From NCBI GenBank assembly GCA_004555145.1, contig SFJB01000037.1, positions 1-12,313 of the forward strand: a DNA stretch of 12,313 bases, read 5' to 3'. Origin of the DNA: Bacteroidales bacterium (GTDB lineage: Bacteria > Bacteroidota > Bacteroidia > Bacteroidales > UBA932). The position numbers and the translations under genes were made by a program. Below, piece after piece: positions 1 to 6,596 of this stretch. A model generated the notes under the pieces. The model was given only the letters and a program-made list of their open reading frames with translations. It ran no database searches and was not told the DNA's origin. The first letter of the stretch is position 1. The number at the start of each line of letters is the position of its first letter.

Positions 1-1534
1 TGTATTGGCGACGGCCCTCGTTCCAGACTATTGGATTGATATGGAAACGGGCTATGGAATCGAGTTCATTGAAGCGCACGGAGTCGCATACCACCTGCAT
101 ATCGCTGCGGAAAATCTTCACCTTACCCCGACCGTACATGAAACCGACCTTGGTGGTGTCCGGCGGGGGAATCACAAGGGTATCCGCAGCTGCAGCGAGA
201 CTGTCCACCGGCACGGAAAGGCTGTCAAGCCGCATCGAGAGGGAATCCGGAGGAGTCAGTTTCAGGGAATCGGCAAGCGTATTGGTTTTCAGAGAATCCC
301 GTCCGGCTGCGGTATCGGGAAGGGACGCATCCTTCCGGTCCGGCGTAGCGGTGCCTGCGCCTGCCTTCGGTACGTTGCCGGAGTTCTTTGGGGCGCCTCC
401 CTGCCGCGCAGCGCCCGGCAAATTGTTTTTGTTCTTGTTCCTGTTGTCTTCAGCCTCCTTGCTGGCACGTTTGCGGAACTCACTCACAGGATCGCCCATA
501 ATGCTTTCCAGGCGCTTCGAGGCATTGTCCAGCTCGCTCTGGGGTATGTCGCAACGTTTCACCGCATAATATACGAGGGTATCGGCTCCGCAGTAGGTGG
601 TATCGATGCGCTCTTCCTTCCTCTCCCACAGGGCGACGGCAGCTTCATCGCACAGAGTAACGCGCGCGAGAGAGTCCCTGTAATACATATAGTTCGACAC
701 CGAGGCCACGTTGCGCGAGCTGTCCTGCATCTGCACGCGTCCAAGCATCTTCACGTCATTGAGGGCACGGTAGTAGTAAAGCGTGTCGCTCCAGGTCTCC
801 TGAGTCTCGCCCAGACCGTGCACGTCGCCGGTGAAGAAAAAGGTTTCATCTGCACGGCGGTACCAGCCCGAGCGGGCCTTGAGCATATTCTCGTCCTTCC
901 AGAAGTAAATCGGAACCTTGAACCAGGCCATTTCCTCCTTGGAATCGTAATCCAGCTCGGTGGTGCGCACGAACACGGAATCCGTGTACATATTCACGTG
1001 GCCGTTAAAGCGGAAAAGGCTCAGGGCATTGGAATAGGTGCCCTCGTCGCTCTCGATTATCTGGCCGTCGGAGCTGCGCATGGAGGCGCCGTTGCGGAAG
1101 ACGGCAAGGCTGTCCTTGGTATTGTAGTCAAGGATGCGGGTGCGGAGTATGTTGTCCTCCTTGTTCCTGAGTTCGATAAGAGGCCCGCGGAACTGGGCCA
1201 GGTCTTCGTCTATGTAGTAATCCAGCTTCTCGCTGGTGAGCTCGGCATCGCCCTGGATCATACGGACGTTGCCGAAGAAATTGATAATCTTGTTGTTCTG
1301 GCTCCAAAGGGCAGTATCGCTCTGGAGGTAGGTGCCGTTATGCAGGAAGACCGGGTTGGCGGCCTTGCGCATAAGGTCCTCATCGATTTCCACCTGCTCT
1401 ATGTAATCCGCGCTGAGCAGACGCACAAGCGAATCGCTCTGCTCAGTTGTCTGGGCAGAGACGCTCGCCAGGGCCATTTGGAAAAGGGCCCCAAGGGCAA
1501 GAATCAGTCGCGTTTTACGATTTTTTTTGCCCAT
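1..1534 (-). CDS. OstA/LptA-like organic-solvent-tolerance family protein (3' end outside the window)
   Basis: Probable periplasmic or outer-membrane-associated protein of lipopolysaccharide transport, related to LptA and the N-terminal part of LptD (OstA domain). My reading of the minus strand from the ATG at 1534 stays open to the window edge (511 complete codons). Residues 1-27 form a signal peptide: KKNRKTR, a hydrophobic stretch, then VSA before Gln28. Residues about 40-330 show the repeating beta-strand style of OstA domains, for example an LHNGTYLQSDTALW segment, NNKIINFFGNVRM and later FRFNGHVNMYTDSVFV. A Lys/Asn/Gly-rich linker (about 355-395) and a stretch of DSL repeats (about 415-457) follow, and then OstA-like sequence resumes (GFMYGRGKVKIFRSDM). 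The start lies 31 bp inside the preceding surA-like gene, suggesting translational coupling. The start is chosen because it supplies a complete signal peptide; the next ATG would fall inside it. Family assignment is by pattern only. The downstream gene in relatives is often mutL, but that is outside the window. Confidence 0.8.
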   Translation of the reverse strand, partial: MGKKNRKTRLILALGALFQMALASVSAQTTEQSDSLVRLLSADYIEQVEIDEDLMRKAANPVFLHNGTYLQSDTALWSQNNKIINFFGNVRMIQGDAELTSEKLDYYIDEDLAQFRGPLIELRNKEDNILRTRILDYNTKDSLAVFRNGASMRSSDGQIIESDEGTYSNALSLFRFNGHVNMYTDSVFVRTTELDYDSKEEMAWFKVPIYFWKDENMLKARSGWYRRADETFFFTGDVHGLGETQETWSDTLYYYRALNDVKMLGRVQMQDSSRNVASVSNYMYYRDSLARVTLCDEAAVALWERKEERIDTTYCGADTLVYYAVKRCDIPQSELDNASKRLESIMGDPVSEFRKRASKEAEDNRNKNKNNLPGAARQGGAPKNSGNVPKAGAGTATPDRKDASLPDTAAGRDSLKTNTLADSLKLTPPDSLSMRLDSLSVPVDSLAAAADTLVIPPPDTTKVGFMYGRGKVKIFRSDMQVVCDSVRFNELDSIARFHINPIVWNEGRRQY

Positions 1535-2886
1535 CCCTTGCGGTTGAATTCACAGTCTCCGAACAGAGGATCAATGGTGATGTAGGATGTTTCTATCTTC
1601 TCATTTATGAAGTTATTGATTGCCTCCATCCTCTTGCTCATGGTCACAAGGTCGATGAGCTCGGAGTAATCGGTCTCGAAACTCGCCGGGTGGGCCGGAA
1701 TGATTTTGTCCAGGCGGACAATCTTATATACGGTATTGCCGTTGCGGCCTTCGTTGTCCAGCGACTCGATAGGCTCGGATATCTGCCCCGGCTCAAGGTC
1801 GCGTATTGCGTTGTAGTCCTGAGGCTTCAGCTGATCCACTTCGAAATAGGTGGAACCGCTGTTGGGGTCGGACATCTGACCTCCGTTGGTGCGGGTCGCT
1901 GGGTCTTCGGAGTAGAAGCGGGCTGCGAGCTCGAAGGTAATGGTGCTGTCGAGCACCGCCGTGCGCAGGGAATCCAGCCTCTTGAATGCCTTCTCCCTGT
2001 CCTCGTCCGTGTACTTCGGCTTGATGAGTATATGCCTTGCATTGAACATATCTCCCTTCTTTTCAAGCACTTCTATGATATGGAATCCGTCCGGAGTCTC
2101 CACAACCTGGGAAATGGTGCCCGGCTTGAGGGCCATTGCAGCATCGGAGAATGCCGGCCAGAATATGCTCTTCGAGGCCATTCCGAGCTCGCCTCCCTTG
2201 CGGGCGCTGCCCGGGTCTTCGGAATACAGGCGGGCCAGAGTGGAGAACTTCTCCCCGTTGATGATGCGCTCGCGTATGGAGAGCAGGCGCTCCCTCACTG
2301 CAATTGCAGCCGCTTCACGGTCAGGGTACACGCATATCTGGCTCATCTGGTACTTGGTAGGTATCATAGGCAGGGTGCTGACGTCGGCGGTGTCGAGGTA
2401 CTGCTTCACGTCATAAGGAGTGAGCTCCGGCACGCTCTTGGCGATTTCCTGCTGTTCCTGCTGGGTGAGGGACTGCTCGCGAAGCTGGAGCTGCCACTCC
2501 TCGCGCAGCTTGTACATAGGCTTGCCGAAAGCCTTCTCCACCTCTTCATCTCCGCCGAGGTTGGTACGGAGCATATCGATGCGCTGGGTAAGGTCCGCGT
2601 TCACCATCTCATTGTTGTAGCTCAGGGAGTCAATCCTGGCCTGGTTGAGAAGGAGCTTGGACTCCATCATGCTCTCCAGGGCTTCGCAGCGCACCGCCTT
2701 ATCCGAAGCATAGCTGTTATAGCCGCCTTCGAGGCGCACTTGGGACTCAAGGTCGGAAAGCGTGATGAGCTCTCCGCCCACAACGGCTATAGACTTGTCT
2801 ATCACGTTCTTATATTTCTGGGCAGAAGCCAGGGTGCAGAGACCGAGCATTGCCGCTGCGGCAAGGAATTTCAAGTATGTCTTCAT
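1504..2886 (-). CDS. surA: SurA-like periplasmic chaperone/peptidyl-prolyl isomerase with two parvulin domains
   Basis: Predicted periplasmic chaperone that escorts unfolded outer-membrane proteins; parvulin domains catalyse prolyl cis-trans isomerisation. I start it at ATG 2886 (460 aa), because the frame extends upstream only to a TTG and the ATG gives a clean signal peptide, MKTYLKFLAAAAMLGLCTLASA, cut before Gln23. Residues 26-175 match the SurA N-terminal chaperone region (VIDKSIAVVGGELITLSDLE). Parvulin domain 1 spans about 179-277, with FSTLARLYSEDPGSARKGGELG and the closing GFHIIEVLE. Parvulin domain 2 spans about 282-394, opening with NARHILIKP and containing ARFYSEDPATRTNGGQM. Each domain keeps only one of the two usual histidines: domain 1 has MSQICV where HIL is expected, and domain 2 ends VYKIVRL without the GxH. 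It follows the lipoprotein gene by 2 bp (TGA CG ATG) and overlaps the OstA-like gene. Function is clear at family level; enzymatic activity is uncertain. The gene symbol is by similarity. Confidence 0.88.
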   Translation of the reverse strand: MKTYLKFLAAAAMLGLCTLASAQKYKNVIDKSIAVVGGELITLSDLESQVRLEGGYNSYASDKAVRCEALESMMESKLLLNQARIDSLSYNNEMVNADLTQRIDMLRTNLGGDEEVEKAFGKPMYKLREEWQLQLREQSLTQQEQQEIAKSVPELTPYDVKQYLDTADVSTLPMIPTKYQMSQICVYPDREAAAIAVRERLLSIRERIINGEKFSTLARLYSEDPGSARKGGELGMASKSIFWPAFSDAAMALKPGTISQVVETPDGFHIIEVLEKKGDMFNARHILIKPKYTDEDREKAFKRLDSLRTAVLDSTITFELAARFYSEDPATRTNGGQMSDPNSGSTYFEVDQLKPQDYNAIRDLEPGQISEPIESLDNEGRNGNTVYKIVRLDKIIPAHPASFETDYSELIDLVTMSKRMEAINNFINEKIETSYITIDPLFGDCEFNRKGWAKKIVKRD

Positions 2887-2888
2887 CG

Positions 2889-3743
2889 TCAATAAATTAC
2901 AAATTGTTTGCTTTCCAGGGCATTGTCAAGCAAGTCTTGTTCCAAACCCTTCACGAGTTCGTGTTTTCTGGTGCTGATTATTATGTCCCTGATGGAAGAA
3001 GAGCAATAATCTATCGGTGCCGTTCCGCTCCTGAGTATGTCGCAAACATAGGCTACGATCATATCTCCCCTGTCCTCCGGCTCCACCTTTATCATTGAAT
3101 TGCTCATACGGGAAAGCATGGTCTGGTAGTCCATACCGAACTCCCTCGCAAGATCGGCAGCATCCATCCAGGTGTCGGAGTTGTCGAAATAGCGCAGGGC
3201 GGAAGTCCTCGCGAGCGTGTCGAGCTGCTGGAGTTCATTGTAGTCGTCAGCCTGCATAAGCTTGAGTATCCTGTCCCTGGAAGGCGAGTCCTTCATTATG
3301 TCGAGGAAACGCACCTTCAAAAGCGGTCTCTTGATGCTGAAGTCCTCCTGATGGGCTTTGTAGTATTCCTCAATCTGCTCGGCAGTGACCAGCGTGTCCA
3401 GCCTGTCTGCGATGTAGCGCTGCTCATAACGGTATTTCACGAGCGAAAGCCTATATGCCTCAAGTTCCTGCGAGACATCTATCTCGGTCTTGGAGAGTTC
3501 CCTTTCTGCGACCTGGGAATAGAGCCTGTCCATAGCCCAGGAGTTGATGTATCTTGCGGCAAGACGGGCACTGTCTTCCGGAGAGATAAGGTCAGGAATA
3601 ACTTTTTCAAGCTCGGATTTGTAGAGCTTCGAGTCGCCGACCCTGGCGACCACTTCGTCATCGTGCAGCACGGAAGAAACCAGGGTGCAGGCCCCGGTGA
3701 GGAAAATCGAAAGGCATAGAGCCGTAAGTCCAAGATACCTCAT
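2889..3743 (-). CDS. putative lipoprotein with SurA N-terminal-like chaperone domain and degenerate PPIase region
   Basis: Protein of 284 aa, probably a membrane-anchored periplasmic folding factor that works with the SurA-like protein encoded 2 bp downstream. The chosen ATG (3743) gives a short basic start (MRY), a hydrophobic segment and LTGAC with Cys19 as a probable lipidation site. An upstream in-frame extension to 3782 would spoil this signal and cross a promoter element. After Cys19 the sequence is TLVSSVLHDDE, without the acidic patch directly after Cys that marks surface-exported Bacteroidota lipoproteins, so periplasmic orientation is inferred. VVARVGDSKLYKSELEKVIPD (31-51) resembles the start of SurA-family chaperone domains. 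AEQIEEYYKAHQEDFSIKRP (121-140) resembles the linker before a parvulin domain. The following 100 residues lack recognisable parvulin HIL or GxH motifs, so isomerase activity is doubtful. Relatives are often annotated simply as peptidyl-prolyl isomerase or hypothetical protein. An anchored, non-catalytic chaperone is my inference. Confidence 0.7.
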   Translation of the reverse strand: MRYLGLTALCLSIFLTGACTLVSSVLHDDEVVARVGDSKLYKSELEKVIPDLISPEDSARLAARYINSWAMDRLYSQVAERELSKTEIDVSQELEAYRLSLVKYRYEQRYIADRLDTLVTAEQIEEYYKAHQEDFSIKRPLLKVRFLDIMKDSPSRDRILKLMQADDYNELQQLDTLARTSALRYFDNSDTWMDAADLAREFGMDYQTMLSRMSNSMIKVEPEDRGDMIVAYVCDILRSGTAPIDYCSSSIRDIIISTRKHELVKGLEQDLLDNALESKQFVIY

Positions 3744-3770
3744 TGTATTAAAAATTATCCGTACAAACTG

Positions 3771-3778
3771 CAAAAATA
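3771..3778 (-). promoter_or_regulatory. putative Bacteroidota -7 element upstream of the lipoprotein-surA-ostA unit
   Basis: Read on the minus strand this is TATTTTTG, a full match to the TAnnTTTG -7 consensus of Bacteroidota primary-sigma promoters. It lies in the 46-bp gap after the PBP4 stop and about 27 bp before the lipoprotein ATG. I see no TTTG at the expected 19-21 bp upstream spacing, so the -33 box is weak or absent. It could give the folding/LPS-transport genes expression independent of the upstream genes. Confidence 0.45.
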
Positions 3779-3789
3779 ACAAACAGTTT

Positions 3790-5325
3790 TCAATTTTCCG
3801 ATGCCAACGCCTTGATTATACCGTCAATCGAAGGATTCACCATCCAGGAGTCGGCGGTGACATTATTGGTGAGAAGGGAGAAAACGATGGTGCGGGCGGG
3901 ATCACCGTCCGGAGACAGTATGTAGCCGCTATAACAGCGTACCCCGTTCATCGAGCCGCTCTTCATCCTTATTCTTGCCCTGAACCCGGGACTTTCCTGA
4001 GGGAACTTGTATTCCAGCGTACCCTTGCCGCCGGGCACAGGGAGACTGCGCATATACAGATCCGCACAGTCCTGGCGCAGCATTGCCCTGAGGAACTCCA
4101 CGAAAAAGGAGGAAGAGATGTAATTCTTGCGGGAGAGTCCGCTTCCGTCGAAGAGCTGGCAGCGGCCGCTGGTGCGCAATCCCAGACTTTCCAGGCACTT
4201 CAAGGCGACAGCCACGCTGGAGTCGTAGTCCGTGGCAGAACCCTTGCTGAGGGAAAGGGCCTTGAGCAGGGTTTCAGCGAAGAAATTGTCGCTCTCGCAG
4301 TTGGTCTGGCAGACCAAGTCGAAAAGTGTAGGAGAATACGTGCTTCCGACAACTGTGAGAGACTCCGCCGCCTCAGCTCTCTCCGAGCTTTCCTTCAGAT
4401 CCGGAAGCCTGCGCAAGAAGCCTTCGGAGCTGACATCGGCAGGCCCTTCGGAAACCGGCAGACCGTTATTCCCCAGATAGTTGCAGAAATAATCCGCGCA
4501 GGTGAATGCAGCATAGCGGTTGGATCCCTCATAGGTATAGCCCTTGCGGTCGATTGGGAAGGAACCGGCAAACATTGCCTTGGGCGCAAGAGGCGTGTTG
4601 ATAAGGTACACGCTGTTTGCGCTGCGGGCAGGACCGGTCACGGCCTTGTTGTCAAAATCCATCCACGGGGTAAGGGGATAGCGCGGGGAAATCCTGGGAT
4701 GGGATCCTTCCGACTCTCCCGGGGTAATGAGGAAATTCTGGGCGTTCTCGAAGAAATTCAGTCCGGTCGGACCAATGCCGTAGTAGGTTCCGAGGTCGTC
4801 GTAGGTCCAGCCCAGATTCTCGGGCGTGGTCTCGGGGAAGCAGCGCGGATCCGCCACCACACGTCCCCTGATGGACTTGATACCCGCTTCGCGCAGGAGT
4901 CTCGCCCACTTCGCGAAGAGTGCGTCCACCGGCTGCACTATGCTCAGATTGGCACCTGTGCTGGGATCGCCCCCGCCGATGATGTACAAGTCTCCGCACA
5001 ACACCCCGTCCCTGATGCTGCCGCTATACGCGAGCCTGGTCTCGAAACGGTAGTCGGGACCCAGTTCCTTCAGGGCGAGGCCGGTGGTGATGAGTTTCAC
5101 GTTGGATGCCGGGACCAGCTTGAGCGCAGGATTGATGCACGCGAGCGTGTCTCCGTTCGCCCTTACGGCGAACACTGACACTGCCGATGAACTCAGGGGC
5201 TGACGCGCGCAGATTTCCAGAATACGCTTCTCAGCCTCCGTTCTCGGCTCCGATGCAAAACCGACAATCGCGCTCCATCCGGAAAGGAGAAGCGCGACTG
5301 TAAGAAGTCTCAGGTGTTTTCTCAT
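3790..5325 (-). CDS. dacB: D-alanyl-D-alanine carboxypeptidase/endopeptidase, PBP4 type (peptidase family S13)
   Basis: Periplasmic serine peptidase that removes the terminal D-Ala from peptidoglycan stem peptides and may cleave D-Ala-mDAP cross-links. It is 511 aa, the usual size for S13 enzymes. A signal peptide covers about residues 1-24 (MRKHLRLLTVALLLSGWSAI, then VGFA). All three penicillin-binding motifs are present: SxxK as S74-N-V-K77 within VPASNVKLITTGLAL, SxN as S345-D-N347 (CESDNFFAETLL), and KTG-type K455-S-G457 (RMKSGSMNGVRCYSGYI). The S13 hallmark DGSGLSRKNY lies at about 393-402. GDLYIIGGGDPS near 111-122 is also typical of the family, and a large insert between SxxK and SxN matches the extra domains of PBP4 enzymes. 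The start ATG overlaps the preceding small gene's TGA (ATGA), indicating coupled translation. The catalytic residues are intact, so activity is expected. The preference for carboxypeptidase or endopeptidase cannot be read from sequence. The symbol is by similarity. Confidence 0.93.
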   Translation of the reverse strand: MRKHLRLLTVALLLSGWSAIVGFASEPRTEAEKRILEICARQPLSSSAVSVFAVRANGDTLACINPALKLVPASNVKLITTGLALKELGPDYRFETRLAYSGSIRDGVLCGDLYIIGGGDPSTGANLSIVQPVDALFAKWARLLREAGIKSIRGRVVADPRCFPETTPENLGWTYDDLGTYYGIGPTGLNFFENAQNFLITPGESEGSHPRISPRYPLTPWMDFDNKAVTGPARSANSVYLINTPLAPKAMFAGSFPIDRKGYTYEGSNRYAAFTCADYFCNYLGNNGLPVSEGPADVSSEGFLRRLPDLKESSERAEAAESLTVVGSTYSPTLFDLVCQTNCESDNFFAETLLKALSLSKGSATDYDSSVAVALKCLESLGLRTSGRCQLFDGSGLSRKNYISSSFFVEFLRAMLRQDCADLYMRSLPVPGGKGTLEYKFPQESPGFRARIRMKSGSMNGVRCYSGYILSPDGDPARTIVFSLLTNNVTADSWMVNPSIDGIIKALASEN

Positions 5326-5600
5326 TTGACCGCTTCCTTCACGGCAGCGCTGAGTTTTTCGTAGAGCGCGTCGGTGCGGGTCAGTATCTCTTTGCGAAGA
5401 GCATTGTAGTAGGCTTTCTTGGAGCCCTCGACCTTAACGTTGACCTTGTCCCTGAGCTCGTTGTAGAGATTGATGGCCTCTTCCATAAGCTCGGCGGCCT
5501 GGCTGTCCACCTTGTCATTTACGGCTACCACTACGGAGCAATCCTCGACAAATGCACTCAGAACATACTCAATGTCCTTCTTGATGTCTCTTAAATTCAT
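5322..5600 (-). CDS. small conserved-looking helical protein of unknown function (92 aa)
   Basis: I do not recognise a named family. The likely start is ATG 5600 (MNLRDIKKDIEYVLSAFVED), directly downstream of a good -7 promoter element. The longer frame to 5651 would run back through that promoter into the previous gene. The protein has no signal peptide or membrane segment and is rich in Lys, Glu, Ala and Leu. From residue about 30 on it reads as amphipathic helices (AAELMEEAINLYNELRDKV and YEKLSAAVKEAVK), so a helical bundle or coiled-coil dimer in the cytoplasm is plausible. It shares a 4-bp ATGA overlap with the PBP4 gene, so both are probably made from one transcript in linked amounts. 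Any role in cell-wall metabolism is only suggested by position. Confidence 0.75.
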   Translation of the reverse strand: MNLRDIKKDIEYVLSAFVEDCSVVVAVNDKVDSQAAELMEEAINLYNELRDKVNVKVEGSKKAYYNALRKEILTRTDALYEKLSAAVKEAVK

Positions 5601-5629
5601 ATTAAATAAAATTTTGTGTTTCCAAGGGG

Positions 5630-5637
5630 CAAATATA
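5630..5637 (-). promoter_or_regulatory. putative Bacteroidota -7 element upstream of the 92-aa gene and PBP4 gene
   Basis: The minus strand reads TATATTTG followed by C, a perfect TAnnTTTG match. It begins at the base after the TAG stop (5640-5638) of the NlpC/P60 gene and lies about 30 bp before the ATG at 5600. Any -33 element would fall inside the end of the NlpC/P60 coding region; a TTGG at 5651-5648 is too close to be canonical. The position suggests a separate transcript starting here. Confidence 0.5.
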
Positions 5638-6594
5638 CTACTTTTTTCCAAGAATACGCCTTACCCCGACGCATTCCTTCTCATAATAGTCTTCTTCGCC
5701 CGGCACCAGGGAGTTTATGCGCACGCGCTGCGAGGAGTGGATGATGCGGCCGTCACCTATATACATACCCACGTGGGTGACGGAGCGCGGACGCTGGGAT
5801 GTGGCATTGCGGCCGAAGAACACCAGGTCCCCGGGGCGCATAAGGGAAAAGTCGTACGGCACCGGAGTGCCGCAGTCAATCTGTTCGCGGGCGTTGCGGG
5901 GCAGGGTTACGCCGCAAAGCATATACACGAAGCCCACGAATCCGCTGCAGTCGAAGTAGTTGACCGTATTCCCGCCCCACATGTACGGGGTACCCAGGAA
6001 GCGTTTTGCGGTCTGCACCAGGGTTTGTCCGTTCGCGACGCGGCTCGCTTTCCAGGCTTCGAGTTCCTGCACGTCGGAGGCCGGAATCCACACACTTCTG
6101 CCGGAGGCGGTGACAGCACTCACCCAAGCGCTGCTCCCGCACGGGCCGGAGCTTCCCACGCCCTGCGCACACGTCCCTGCAGTCCCGTCGCGGCGGATTA
6201 TGTTGCCCAGCTCGAAATCCGACACGCGCTCGGAGGCGGCATCCGGTTCGGCGTAGAGGTGGCTGTGCTCAGCGATGCAAATCCACTTGGGCGCCTGCAC
6301 CCACGCATCCTTTTCCTCTTCGCCCATAAATGCGAGCGCGAGTTCATTGGTCCAGCAATCCTTGTAGAAAGGAGCGTCCACCAGGCGCCAGTACCGGTCC
6401 TCGCCCTTCACCTCGAGCACCGTGCCCATAAGACACTGGGTCTCATTGGAGGACTCGTAATCCGCCTTGAGGCGCAGGAAGCAGGATGAGATGTCAACTA
6501 CCGCCCAGCGCTTCCCGTCCTGCTGCGCCGGAGCGGGGAGGGAAAGGGCAAACATGGCCGCGCAGGCACAAATGTATGCAAAGTATCTTTTCAT
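5638..6594 (-). CDS. secreted NlpC/P60 peptidoglycan hydrolase with N-terminal SH3-like region
   Basis: Cysteine peptidase predicted to cleave peptidoglycan stem peptides in the periplasm (NlpC/P60 family, usually gamma-D-Glu to diamino acid bonds). From ATG 6594 it is 318 aa. The signal peptide is MKRYFAYICACAAMFALSLP followed by APAQ. An alternative ATG at 6609 would add only five residues and overlap the regulator gene. Residues about 28-175 look like bacterial SH3-type wall-binding modules (WRLVDAPFYKDCWTNELAL; later SVWIPASDV). The catalytic domain covers about 188-318: FLGTPYMWGGNTVNYFDCSGF with Cys216, RPGDLVFFG, then VTHVGMYIGDGRIIHSS with His274 and the third polar residue His286, so the triad is complete. 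Two cysteines (142 and 152) sit in a Gly/Ser-rich loop that looks like an insertion in the second SH3-like part. The gene begins 2 bp after the regulator stop, which places it in the same transcript. Confidence 0.9.
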   Translation of the reverse strand: MKRYFAYICACAAMFALSLPAPAQQDGKRWAVVDISSCFLRLKADYESSNETQCLMGTVLEVKGEDRYWRLVDAPFYKDCWTNELALAFMGEEEKDAWVQAPKWICIAEHSHLYAEPDAASERVSDFELGNIIRRDGTAGTCAQGVGSSGPCGSSAWVSAVTASGRSVWIPASDVQELEAWKASRVANGQTLVQTAKRFLGTPYMWGGNTVNYFDCSGFVGFVYMLCGVTLPRNAREQIDCGTPVPYDFSLMRPGDLVFFGRNATSQRPRSVTHVGMYIGDGRIIHSSQRVRINSLVPGEEDYYEKECVGVRRILGKK

Positions 6595-6596
6595 TT

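Noticed and set aside
5..1585. Long open frame (526 codons) on the plus strand.
   Set aside because: It lies opposite the OstA-like gene, whose minus-strand translation gives a signal peptide and family-like repeats. The plus-strand translation has no coherent domain and reflects GC-biased codon use that avoids stops on the other strand.
1447..2895. Open frame of 482 codons on the plus strand.
   Set aside because: Fully antisense to the SurA-like gene, which has clear parvulin motifs. The plus-strand product shows no recognisable domain.
3685..5178. Open frame of 497 codons on the plus strand.
   Set aside because: Antisense to the PBP4-type gene, which has all three penicillin-binding motifs; no promoter or start context supports the plus-strand frame.
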